Source: Lepidonotus clava (Eukaryota > Annelida > Polychaeta > Phyllodocida > Polynoidae). Taken from it: a stretch of 64,000 bases of DNA. A program made the translations under genes and the position numbers. Below are positions 37,985-49,040 of the stretch, one piece after another. The stretch spans positions 24,943,541-25,007,540 of the forward strand of contig OW387138.1 in assembly GCA_936440205.1 (NCBI GenBank), read 5' to 3'. The first letter of the stretch is position 1, and each line of letters opens with the position of its first letter. The notes under the pieces were generated by a model. It saw only the letters and a program-made list of their open reading frames with translations, had not been told where the DNA came from and did no database searches.

Positions 37985-40430
37985 CTAGGGCTGACCCTGG
38001 GCCGCCTGAAAACCATCAAACCCGGGGACTCCCACCCACTCAACTCGGCCCGTAACCGGGTGCAGTGCCGGGCGAGAAGGGGCGACCCCCTCCGCCACTC
38101 CTGTCTCCTCTTCCTCCGTCGTTCCCTCCTCCAACTCCCAATCCTCCACCTCTTCACGTCCCTTCTCACTACTCTGCACCTCCTCAATCTCCTTCTGCCC
38201 CTCTTCCTCCGTCGTCTCCTCCTCCATCTCCCACTCCTCTACTACCTCCTCCTCCACTCTGTCCTCAACTCCTCTCTCCTCCTCCACTCTCTCCTCGACT
38301 ACCTCCTCCTCCACTCTGTCCTCAACTCCTCTCTCCTCCTCCACTCTCTCCTCGACTCCCTCCTCCTCCACTCTGTCCTCAACTCCTCTCTCCTCCTCCA
38401 CTCTCTCCTCGACTACCTCCTCCTCCACTCTGTCCTCAACTCCTCTCTCCTCCTCCACTCTCTCCTCGACTCCCTCCTCCTCCACTCTGTCCTCAACTCC
38501 TCTCTCCTCCTCCACTCTCTCCTCGACTCCCTCCTCCTCCACTCCGTCCTCCACGACTCCCTCCTCCTCACTCTCCTCCCTAAACTGCAGAGGGCGGATT
38601 GGCCTCCACAGCAGCGGCGAGGCCGGAAGTGATGAGGACTGGGGAGGTTCGAACTCCTCCCCAGAGCTCACCACGTCCGACCCCACCGCTGCATGCAGGG
38701 CTGTCCACCTCTGTGCCGCCGCTGTCGCCGCCCTCCTCACCGGCCTCGGCTCCCTGACCACCTCCTCCATGTCCGTGTCCGTCTCACTGGCGGTCTCCTC
38801 CTGGGGGGTCTGTCTCCAGTTGGCGAAGCTAGGCGATGCCGGTTGAGGAACAAATTCCTCCCCCGACGTCGCCTGGTCCGACCCCACCTCGGCGTGGAGG
38901 GCGACCAGCCTCTGGGTTGCCAGAACCGCAGACTCTCGTGGCGGCGGCCTCACCCTCTCCTCCTCCTCCTCGTACTCTCGTGCTCTGTCCAAATAAAGTA
39001 CAAGTGATATAGATAGGGAAACATATATATACGAAGAAGTAAAACCAAACTATTTAATATACAGTGCCGTACACTCTTCTAGTATTGAATATTTATTGCC
39101 GCACACTTTAAAAGGACTTTATATGCAACGCCGTACAGAATTTTAAAGTTTACTATAGTGTCATTTAATATTCGACATATATATTTTACTTTTGAAGGAT
39201 TTTACGATATAGAAAACTGTACCTCTACTTATTAAATAAGTGACAGGCTACTTTACGACATAGAAATATAGCACTTTGGTCATTTCCCACTAGTTACTGC
39301 AATATTGGATGCACATGCACTTACCTAAAGGGGGGGACCTCCCTGTCTTGGGCCCGCTGTGCCCCGCGCCGGAGCCCACGCTGGCCACCACGCTGGCCAC
39401 CACGCCGCCCGCCCTGGTGGGCGTCCTGGAAAACCTGAGCGGGGACAGCAGGCTGCTGGCCCCCGTCGTCCTGGTCGTCCTCCTGGGCGGGGGCAGCGAC
39501 CTCCTGGCCCTGGTCGTCCTCCTGGGCGGGGGCAGCGACCTCCTGGCCCTGGTCGTCCTCCTGGGCGGGGGCAGCGACCTCCTGGCCCTGGTCGTCCTCC
39601 TGGGCGGGGGCAGCGACCTCCTGGCCCTGGTCGTCCTCCTGGGCAGGAACACAGGGATGTAAGTCAAGGTTAATGAAAAAATCTGAAACCCCAGATAGAA
39701 AATTTAGAATAATCTTAAAATGCCATAAAACGTCATGTAAGGAATTCCGTTTGAAAATTATTATTTGAGGTGATGATGTGAAAAAATCTGAAATCAGATT
39801 AAAATCTGAAAACTTACATCCCTGGGAACAGCCGGCTGCTGGTCCCCGTCGTCCTCCTGGGCGGGCACAGCAGGCTGCTGGCCGCCCCTCTGGCCCCTGC
39901 GGCCACGCGCCCTGCGGCCACCACGGCCACCCCTGCCACCACGGCCACCCCTGCCACCACGGCCACCCCTGCCGCCGCGCCCTCGACCTCGACCTGGCGG
40001 ACGGCCCCGCGGGCGTCGGCCATCCGGGTAGCCCGCGGCCACGTTCTGGGCCTCTCGACGGTCCCTGGCCGTCTCGTTCCGTCGTAGCCTGTCTAAGTCG
40101 AGTTGCTGGACGGTCCGGTAGGGTTCGCGGAGGGGCGGCGGCCGCAACCCCAGCGTGTACTCTTCACGGATTCTCTGCAAGAGCGAGAATAAATGTTAAA
40201 ACTACAGAGTGAAATAACAAGCAGTTAATATTACTTTTTTTTAAGCATATGATTATGGTTTTTGTTGTCATGTTAGGAACCTTTGCTTTTGATTGTAGCT
40301 CTAAGATTGGGTTCTTACATTTGCAATTTACGGGGGTTTGGCAAATAGTAATACTTACTCTCGACCGCAGCCGGTTATGGAGCAGCTGCTGCTCCTGCGT
40401 CCTCCGTACGCGCTGCCTTCGCGGTGGCAT
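37985..40430 (-). CDS. Low-complexity transposon protein: RG-rich, acidic repeats, 4 exons, 580 aa
   Basis: Exons 40430-40359, 40174-39818, 39638-39325 and 38984-37985, with GT-AG sites and phases 0, 0, 2 that join cleanly. It starts MPPRRQRVRRTQEQQ. Residues 76-118 are RG/RGG-rich, a composition common in nucleic-acid-binding proteins. From 144 the 13-residue unit EDDQGQEVAAPAQ repeats about five times. Two related modules near 266-305 and 334-375 share ALHAxVGSD and SGEEF. Residues 384-515 are a 20-residue Val/Glu repeat (VEEERGVEDRVEEE type), encoded by a 60-bp DNA repeat. No enzyme motif is seen and I do not recognise a family. It lies head to tail upstream of the transposase gene on the same strand, with its own poly(A) signal. 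An accessory DNA- or chromatin-binding role is only a guess. The acceptor at 40455 implies a non-coding 5' exon. Confidence 0.78.
38230..38555. repeat. 60-bp coding minisatellite in exon 4 of the low-complexity gene
   Basis: About five units of CTCCTCCTCCACTCTGTCCT followed by a related half, encoding the Val/Glu repeat on the minus strand. Neighbouring units alternate between GACTACC and GACTCCC variants. Confidence 0.9.
38985..39324. other. Intron 3 of the low-complexity gene with inverted-orientation sites
   Basis: GCCGTACAC near 39065, GCCGCACAC near 39100 and GCCGTACAG near 39129, the reverse orientation to the 31.9-37.5 kb sites. Confidence 0.7.
39481..39640. repeat. 39-bp coding minisatellite, about 4 copies
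   Basis: Units containing GACCTCCTGGCCCTGGTCGT encode the 13-residue acidic repeat of the low-complexity protein on the minus strand. Copies are nearly identical. Confidence 0.92.
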
Positions 40431-40454
40431 CGTGTGGTGCTGGACTTGGGAAAA

Positions 40455-40966
40455 GCTGAAATTCAAAAAGTAATATGGTTAGCTAATGTATAGTTGAATG
40501 ACCATTTAACAAGAACCATAACACAACACGAGACTTTTAGGTGAATAGAAACGCATCTGCTGAACACAACTCCAACAATGAGATTTTCTGTGACTAGTAC
40601 TTACTCTTGCCATTGTGCATGGCACATGAAATCCAGTGGAATGTTGCCATCTTGTTTTGGATACTTTGCTGTTATTTGCTATTAGCCCGGTGGTAAAATA
40701 AGCATACATTTAATAATACGTAATTTTCGTTGTCGTACACTTTTCCAAAGCATTAAAGAACTGCGTTGTGACCATGTCTTTGTAGAGGAAACCTGTACGG
40801 CAGTGCTTTTATGAAACGCAGTAGATCTCACTAACTGGGTTATGGGAAAAGTGTACGGCATCGCATATATTTCATAGCGACCATGTTTTCTTTATGATAC
40901 TCCTGTACGGCAATGCTTTTATGAAACGCAGTTGATCTCACTTACATGATGAGTACCAGTATGGTC
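40455..40966. other. 5' flank of the low-complexity gene
   Basis: A donor-like CAAGAGTAAGT on the minus strand near 40605 could end a non-coding first exon that splices to 40455. Its ATGGCAAGA would not be in frame with the main ATG. Sites occur near 40797, 40853 and 40906. Confidence 0.4.
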
Positions 40967-41839
40967 GCTTGTGAACCCAATCAATTTAATATACATTGCC
41001 GTACACTTTTCAACTTTTATATTAAATGCATTGCCGTACACTTAAAAAAAAAGAAGAAAAGGTGGGCGGGTGGGGGAGGGGTTACCATGTGTTTTCATAC
41101 AATATATATTACCTGCTTGAAAAATTGATGACATTCAACACTACATAATAAATATGTGGCATCTATAGGTTTCTCACAAGGTATTGCGTGCATTTAAAAT
41201 AGAAATAAGGCCTAGATAATGATGATTACAGGTGTCGTCCCTGTCACCATAAATGCAAGGCTTGTGAACCCAATCAATTTAATATACATTGCCGTACACT
41301 TTTCAACTTTTATATTAAATGCATTGCCGTACACTTAAAAAAAAAAAAAAGGTGGGCGGGTGGGGGAGGGGTTACCATGTGTTTTCATACAATATATATT
41401 ACCTGCTTGAAAAATTGATGACATTCAACACTACATAATAAATATGTGGCATCTATAGGCTTCTCACAAGGTATTGCGTGCATTTAAAATAGAAATAAGG
41501 CCTAGATAATGATGATTACAGGTGTCGTCCCTGTCACCATAAATGCAAGGCTTGTGAACCCAATCAATTTAATATACATTGCCGTACACTTTTCAACTTT
41601 TATATTAAATGCATTGCCGTACACTTAAAAAAAAAAAAAAAGGTGGGCGGGTGGGGGAGGGGTTACCATGTGTTTTTATACAATATATATTACCTGCTTG
41701 AAAAATTGATGACATTCAACACTACATAATAAATATGTGGCATCTATAGGCTTCTCACAAGGTATTGCGTGCATTTAAAATAGAAATAAGGCCTAGATAA
41801 TGATGATTACAGGTGTCGTCCCTGTCACCATAAATGCAA
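40967..41839. repeat. 290-bp tandem array, 3 copies, two inverted sites each
   Basis: Units start at 40967, 41260 and 41550 (293, 290 and 290 bp; the difference is in an A-run). Each carries CATTGCCGTACAC twice, 30-40 bp apart, then a poly-A run and GGTGGGCGGGTGGGGGAGGG. Copies are almost identical. Confidence 0.95.
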
Positions 41840-43336
41840 TGCCGTACACTTAAAAGGGGGGTAAAAACATGTTTTTCCATCGAAATTAATATTTTTTACC
41901 ACAGTTCACAGTGCTCCAGGTTGTAAATAGCACAAATTCAGCATTTTACCTGAGTTTCACAGTTTTAAAGCAATAACCAGCCTACTTTAAACAAAATTTC
42001 AGATACACAAATTCTCAAGTAACACCATAAAACTAATAGAAAACATGGATAGCTGCATTCTGGCAATATATGCCTGACAGTTAAACATAGTGAAATGACT
42101 GACAGTGAGTGTGGCAGAGACCTGGGTTAAATAGCATAAGAACAGTTCAAGTTATACTGATTTCCCTGTTGGACTCACAAGCGTGAAGCCGCGTGAAGCC
42201 GCATGTAAAAGCGTGAAGCCGTACAGAGACAGGACACAGTGTACTTTTAAGGAAACTCACACACTGTGGCCTATCGAACTAGATGTAAACAAACCAACTT
42301 GGCGGGTGCAAAATCACTGCATATATGGACATACGCCGTATTTTCGCTTAACTTTTGCTGTACGGCGGTGCACATTACTTCATTTCACTCGATCCAATGG
42401 CTTATGTACACCATTGGGGCCTAGATTTTTAGAAAAACGTGCAAAATAATAAGAAAACATGCTTACGTGTTGCCGATCGTCTGCTATCTGCTGCGTTCGG
42501 GACGCCCTCTGTCACTTCCGGGTATCCGCTTCCGTTTAACTGCAGATGGCGCCACGTGCGGGCCCTTTTTTCCCGCCAAGGTTTTTTTCTCTGTACGGCT
42601 TCACTATTACCGCTGTCTCAGTACGGCTTCACGGGGCCTATATTTGGCCATTCTGAGCGCGTAAATAGGATCTTTGGGTATTAATAGTAAGTATTGTAAG
42701 CCCTGCTTGGTTTTATTTATGTGCGTTCAATATTTTTCACTATTTCCCACTTTCGCTGATTTTATGCTATTTTAAAGCATCTCTGTACGGCTTCACGATT
42801 TCTACACCAAACCTGCTTTCACTTAGCTTTTACCCCCTCATCAAGTCGATTTCCAAGTAATTCCTGTCATTATTTCGATATATAAATCCAATGTATGAGT
42901 GATTTTTGTAATATATTTAATGTTTTATCTATTTCCTTTTTTCTTATGTTCCGGACATTGCCAATATATATCTGTACGGCTTCACGATTTTTACACCACA
43001 GAATATGCCCATATAAAATGAAGACAACGTTGAAAAAAAAAAAAATTAAAAAATAAGTGTACGGCAACGTATTTAATAAAATATATTAACATGGTTTTTA
43101 TTGATTTCATAATGTTAGAAAATTTGTACAAGACATTCAGTAGATAAAGAACTGGTTTGGTACCTAAAAATACTCCAAAACTGCCTTATTTTCGACTGTA
43201 ACATGCAAAATATTCATAAAAAGTCATAAAAACCGGGTTCCCATTGAAGACCTCATAGGGCCGTACACATTAAGTGTACGGCAACGCCATTAATTTTATT
43301 TTCCCCGCACTTTCATATAAAAATATATGAAAATGG
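41840..43336. promoter_or_regulatory. Right subterminal region: CTGTACGGCTTCAC sites and a GC-rich promoter-like block
   Basis: Sites of type CTGTACGGCTTCAC occur near 42592, 42784 and 42972, an inverted one near 42216 (GTGAAGCCGTACAGAG), and GTGTACGGCAACG near 43057 and 43273. A GC-rich block at 42460-42590 holds CACTTCCGGG (ETS-like), GATGGCGCCACGTGC and TTCCCGCC, as in TATA-less animal promoters. Read on the minus strand it ends in a donor-like AACACGTAAGC (about 42470), so it may start the minus-strand transcripts; this is inference. Confidence 0.5.
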
Positions 43337-43367
43337 CCTGTGGTCACATTTGGTGATAATCGACCAT
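43337..43367 (-). repeat. Right terminal inverted repeat
   Basis: 31 bp, the inverted partner of 27653-27683 with one mismatch. Confidence 0.9.
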
Positions 43368-44150
43368 ATGTGCTCTATGAAAACTGTAAGTATGAGAAGA
43401 AAAGGTCAACAAAGAACCTAGAAGAATGAAGTTGAAAAAGCTGAATTCTGGAAAGATCATTATAAGTATAATATACTCTGAACTTAGATTTTTGTCCGGG
43501 GGGCGGGGGAATCTAAGGGCGACAGTAAAAACAGAATGAAAATCGATAAAAATGTCTTAGAATGTCAATGATGTTTTTTTTATGGCTTTTTGCATATTAA
43601 AATATATGTATAAGGTGTTATGTCATGGTACTGCAGTCCTCTCTCATCACTTTAGAACCGAATTGTGATTCTTGTTGAGTGCTGTCACTATTCTGGACAA
43701 TTTACATTTTACCGCACTGTGTCTGTTAGAGTGGGATAAGGTGTAGTAATACGAGTTTCTGAGTTTTCTGAGTACAGATATCCCGAGGTTTATTTGCATA
43801 ACTCTTTGGTACACACTCACACATAGAAACTACAATGCTTCTAATCCTCAACACTATGTCTGATGAGCCATTACCGTGAGCTTTTGAGGTCTTCCGGTCA
43901 ATTTATTTTACAGTCACTGCATGGCATGTGTAAGACCTCTTTAAATCTGCTGTGAAGAGTCATACCTCACAACTATGCATGTAAGTACAGTTATAAGGCA
44001 CCCAACACACCTATCCCTTTTCAATGTATTCAACTACATATCTCTACTCCCATCCCCCTCTCTTTGAGCATCTATAAATAGACCTATTTCCGTTTAATCC
44101 CCCAGATGTGAAATATTCACACCTACAGAGATAAACAAAATCAATTTCCA
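43368..44150. other. Right flank of the transposon, nothing recognised
   Basis: AT-rich, non-coding, no motif copies. Confidence 0.6.
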
Positions 44151-44540
44151 GACATGATCTCGGTATATCCTCCGTCCAAAGGAGGAAGCCCGGTATCTCC
44201 TCCAGGCCGGCTGCCAGCCTTTCACTCTCTCATCCTGCACCGCCATTTTTGCTACCTTTTTAGGCGCGAGGATCTTTTCTGTAAATTGTAACCCCCGTGC
44301 GGTTTGTATCTGGCGATAGCAGTGCCCCTAGTGAGACGCAGCTTCAAAAAGCACCACGTGTCCCCCACCAGAAGACAGCGTCTCCTCCCATCGGTCAGAA
44401 CGAGGCTTTATCTTGACACCCGGCGTCTACGGCCACTCCCCGGATGTAAGATCGGCTATCTTCGGCTCGCGCCCGATCGACGTCCTTCAGGCCTTGAAAC
44501 CGTGCCAAGCAGATTGTGATCGGAGAGCATACAGGGTGGG
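44151..44540. promoter_or_regulatory. GC island with CCGCCATTTT element
   Basis: CpG-rich block with ACCGCCATTTTTG near 44240. Only unsupported short frames. Regulatory role inferred from composition. Confidence 0.3.
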
Positions 44541-47085
44541 TGGAGAGTGCGAATAAAAAAAGCTATTCAAAATAAGAGACTTCTGCTTTTATCAATCGTT
44601 TCCATGCAGTTCAGATGCATGCAACTCTGTAATTATGTCTGCATCAAATATCTGCTATAAAACCTATATAATGATACAGTTCTGTAATCACATAAGCCGT
44701 TTTATGGGCGTTTCTCTGATATATAAAGGTAAAAGTATATATATGTATAACTCTCTAAATAACAGACAACAGTCTTATATCGATTCAATAGAGTAGAAGG
44801 CCACTCATTACGTCCTCATAGAACAAAGATGGAGAATCGATATGCAAATGAAGCCCTTCAGACCAAATGCTGCCGCTTTAATTCTCGCAAGCAATATATA
44901 TTGGCTGTGTTCATGCATATATGTAAATTGGAGGCGGCATCTAGACGAAGTGGATTGAAAACTCTTACAAATGGAAGTAAAATGGATGATGCCATTAGAA
45001 GGGCAGCCCTCAGCGTCTGCTCTGAATATTCCATTTGCTATATGCGCATTATTTTAAACTGCTACCGGGAAGCCAATTTACAAGAGGAACATCGGCAGTA
45101 ATTTCATTTGAATAGCACTTTTCCGTGTCTTTGGTCGTAAGTTGATAATATTTAAAGGACCTTGAGTTATTGGTAAGGGCACATACTAGAAAATGGTCTC
45201 TTAGAGGTAAGGCCTTGTCTTGCATCCCTATATCAAGGAACAAAATGGAGCCCATGGGCTCTTCTAATGGGAGGACGACCATCTTAATGAGAATTTATTT
45301 TCGACGTCCCCAGATGCTATATAGTATTCAGTCTAGCTATCTTTGTGGTCCGGAACAATATAGACCAGTCTAAAATTGTTTGGAAGTTCAATTTACTGCT
45401 GATAGTTTAGTTGAGAGGGGTGAGATCCCATCACTTGAAGGGAGAGCTTCATTATGCCTTTAACTTCTCTAGATCTAGTACGCCCTACGTTACAAATATA
45501 CTGTTGGACAGTATTATAGTTTTTATAGCCTTGCTCGAATGTAACGATAGGAATCTAGAAGCAACAACCAAAGCTATTAAATTGCGCTTATCTTCCTCCC
45601 CAGTCAAATATCATAGAATACGAATTACCCTCAAGTTGATCATACGTTAATGCTCCTGCCTACCTACCGCTCAATTCACATACAAAAAATTGATGTTGCC
45701 TTATCGCATAGCACTGTACTATACATAATTATGTATATATATATTAGCTTATGGCAGTTCTGTAATTTATGTAGCGAACAAGTATTTTGATATGGGGAAC
45801 CTATCAATCTTGAAATAACAATGAAGTTTAACTTAAAGACAAATGCTCTAGAATTATATAAATATGCGATAACTTGGCCATTGAGAGAGGTATGCGATCA
45901 TCTTGGCAGTTCAATAGCAATATGTGTACATTACTGCTGAAGAAATGTGTCGCGATCATCTTAGCAATTCAATAGCGATTGATATGTGTACATTACTGCT
46001 GAAGAAACGTGTCGCAAAACAGAAATTTGATATTATCCGCCCGTAATTGTCAGGCTATAATCAAATTCTTGTAAATCTAGGCCCCTATGTCTCACAAAAT
46101 AAACATAATATTTTTTTATATGTAAACCCCAGAGCAGAGGTCATGTTACAAAAGAGTAGGGAGTGAGTAACACTAGGACTACAATACTTGGTGGTTGTAT
46201 GTATCTATAAATTGTGGTATGTAGTCAGATTTGTAGATAAAAATGTTATTGATTTTTCGATTACACGTTTCCTAATTTGTAGACTGGACAGAAACATTAG
46301 AAGGTTAATCGTAGTAAAGGGAAATGAGGAACACTACCTGCTGCAGCGAGTAAAAACGGATTGCTATTTGAGAAAGAATTAATGGTTATCGAAGTGTGTG
46401 GATGAGAGGACGAACACTATGTGTCTGTGGTAAACGCTCAGAGCGCCTCATCTGCAGGGATTAACTGATTAGGGATCAGATTAACGGAACACCTCCCACG
46501 AACGGTGGTCGGCAAGGTGGTGGTATGTATATCAAGGTCTACTGAGCGGACTGAGGGAGGGGAAATGACCGATCTTCGTCCTGTTTGTACTGTGTGGCCG
46601 GAACTGTAATTGCTGGACTGGTACCTTGTCTGAAGTAAATATACTCATGAACTTGCACGTTTATGTTTTGAGAGTTTTTTTTGTAATATTACCGTTGTTG
46701 TTTGATGAATAATGCATTTTGTCACGACACGCACATTTTTAATTTCACAAACAAGTTTTGGTGTAACTAGAGTCTTTTGCTGCTGATGCACCTGTAGAAC
46801 AACTGAACATTTTTGTATCATCTGAAGTTACTAATGGCAGTAGAGTGATCGCCCATCCCAAAAGACGCGAAAAGACACACATACACACGCACACCCACAA
46901 ACACACGTATACAGATTTATAGCCTCCCCTTCTTGGAACTATCTAATTTCATACATGTCATAAGCTTGACTGCTATACATTCATACATTGATATAAGCGC
47001 CAGACAAAATAAAATGTAGCCCATTAGCCCCTGGTAATAAGTCGGTTTCCCCTATAGCTCCTCCTGTAACCTGTTCCAGGGCCAG
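44541..47085. repeat. Non-coding DNA with a two-copy 60-bp duplication at 45892-46015
   Basis: No gene seen. Two copies share GCGATCATCTT and ATGTGTACATTACTGCTGAA, followed by GAAA(T/C)GTGTCGC. A CA-rich run lies at 46868-46915. Confidence 0.65.
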
Positions 47086-47089
47086 GAGA

Positions 47090-47290
47090 GGGGCTGTTTA
47101 TCCCATGACCTTCCAGCGTCTTCTCACCTTGACAACGCCTCCAGCGGGTAAATACTCTGCGCATGCGTATTTGGCGTGTGGCTGGAGGAATGTGCTGGAG
47201 AAGGGCCCGTCTCGGCGTCGGCGCTAAATGTCAACTGATGCCGCCATAATTGAACTATGGTCCAATGTGCCCAGGTTTCAGACACGAAAG
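47090..47290. promoter_or_regulatory. GC island with NRF1-like palindrome
   Basis: TGCGCATGCG (47158-47167), CpG-rich sequence and GCCGCCAT (47242-47249) lie together. No exon attached. Confidence 0.4.
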
Positions 47291-49040
47291 GGCCTCAGGG
47301 GCAAAAAACTGCTCTAATCTAACGTCCCTTCTTTGAGAAAAGGTTTACACCGGGCTAGTTTTGGGATTCCTCAAATGGCGGACCCTTTAATTATTTTCTT
47401 CTATTTAATCCCCAGGCAACACATTAAGTAGCCCTTTGTAACCACAACCAGTTTAAAAATCATCGAAATTCTAAGACTTGTTGAGACGCTATCCTACAAA
47501 CAGACACTATCCTACAAATATTGGTGACTTTGTGAGTTAGCGTCACCAAAAGATGCTATCCCACAAAGAGCTGCTAAGTCACAAATATTTGGGGGGGTAG
47601 CATCTGCAGTCTAAACAAGGCTCGTGTTTAAACTAATATCCATATAGACATTTGAATGTATGACTGACGTTGGGCATTCTCATCTGCATAATGTATAAAT
47701 CTATAAGGAAACATGGTGCTATAGACGGGACTTATTTTTTCCCTTGCGGTGCTCCCTTGCCCCCTTCTGGATCAGTCGTTCACATGACCGTTGGATTTCT
47801 GATATCATATCCCAATAGACACCCATGGGTGCTACCGTGACGGAATAGAAGAACTTTACTGTGACCCGTTCGAAGAAATCCGTTCGACGAAGAACATCCC
47901 ATCTTGCATTGATGTTTACGTAACTGTCCCCAAAACTCAATTATATTCCCAAAATACCATAACCTTCACAACTACCAACAAAGAGAGTATCAATTGTAAT
48001 CGATGAAACGCAAACCTACGTAACGTTTGGAATGTTTCTCCATAATTCGTTTTGAAATCGACCACTGATCACTAAACTGCCTATACATGTGACGTTGGGT
48101 CAATGGGCTATTGACGCAACATCACATATAGGCAGTGTCCTCTATTCATCTTTATCGCATGAATTGACTTGCTATATTGAATTGACTGTATACGCGACAA
48201 ATCACTACAGTGTAAGTAGTATTATGAAATGGGAAATTAAAGCATGTCGCATACCTTTAACATCCTTATTCATTTGCGTGACATAACCCATACTTGTGTT
48301 ACAATTGCCGTGACAATACCATATGGATTGATTCTATTGTAAATGCAACAATGTAAGTAGTATATGAAAATGAGAATTTGGATTTAACATTATCATACGT
48401 GCAGTAAGCTCTGTACAGCGACAGCCCTTATTTAAATGTCTATAAATACGACGTAATGGGCTATCAGGATTATGGCATATTTGTGATATGAACATGGTAT
48501 GTGTGCATGTCTAAATAGCACATGTGAAAAGATCAAACTTTGATAATTGTCAAGTACATAGCTATAGTCTATCTAATATAGTCGACGTCATGTTGCGCGC
48601 ATTACGTCGTTCACATAGCCGGTCCCAATACGACAATCAAGTATAAAACACGAACCTTCCTTATAAATATGCGACTCCCCTAAGATTTGTTCACAATATA
48701 CTTAAGCGCATTCACATTCCATTCAAGCTGTATATCTGATCATAGAGATGAATGGTCTTATGCTTACACTCTTGTATCTCTTTTTACGTTACCTTGCAGA
48801 AGTGTTTTGATGTGACTTAGTGCTGTATCAGCTGGAAATGACCCTACCATAGACATGTAAGTCTATAATCATACATATTCATGAAGGTCAGGGCATCAGT
48901 TACTTGGCCTAAACGACTTTCAAACTAACTTTTAAAGCGCCATGGTGTATGGCAATGTCAATAAAATAGGTGCAACTAGCTGGAGATCGTAGCCAGTGAT
49001 AGGGACCTTTTTTCACACCTCCTTTTTGTCTGTATTCGAG
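47291..49040. other. Non-coding DNA, nothing recognised
   Basis: Repeats of CTATCC(T/C)ACAAA occur at 47488-47560; otherwise no structure seen. Confidence 0.55.

Larger units (their letters stand above)
27653..43367. mobile_element. Large (15.7 kb) TIR-bounded DNA transposon, unassigned family
   Basis: The ends are a 31-bp terminal inverted repeat, 27653-27683 and 43337-43367, starting ATGGTCGATTATCACCAA on both sides and differing at one central base. Similarity stops outside these limits. The unit encloses two spliced minus-strand genes (a DDE-like transposase and a low-complexity protein), and its non-coding DNA is dominated by about 60 TGTACGGC octamers plus several tandem arrays. Both genes are open with consistent splice phases, and array copies are nearly identical, so the insertion looks recent. 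I find no clear target-site duplication: flanks read GTATAATA and ATGTGCTC. No polymerase, capsid, integrase or reverse transcriptase gene was seen. Limits are set by the TIR; the class is inferred from the DDE-like core. Confidence 0.85.

Noticed and set aside
38065-38632. Proline- and leucine-rich plus-strand frames
   Set aside because: Antisense to the Val/Glu repeat of the minus-strand gene, whose splice phases fit.
39309-39673. Plus-strand frames over the 39-bp repeat
   Set aside because: Products of the coding minisatellite; the minus frame joins in phase to its neighbours, these do not.
30693-43280. Regularly spaced repeats as a CRISPR-like array
   Set aside because: Eukaryotic context, variable spacing, both orientations, sites inside introns and no cas-like genes.
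27653-43367. Polinton or other virus-like identity for the large element
   Set aside because: Size and long TIR-bounded form suggested it, but no polymerase B, integrase, protease, ATPase or capsid segment is recognisable.
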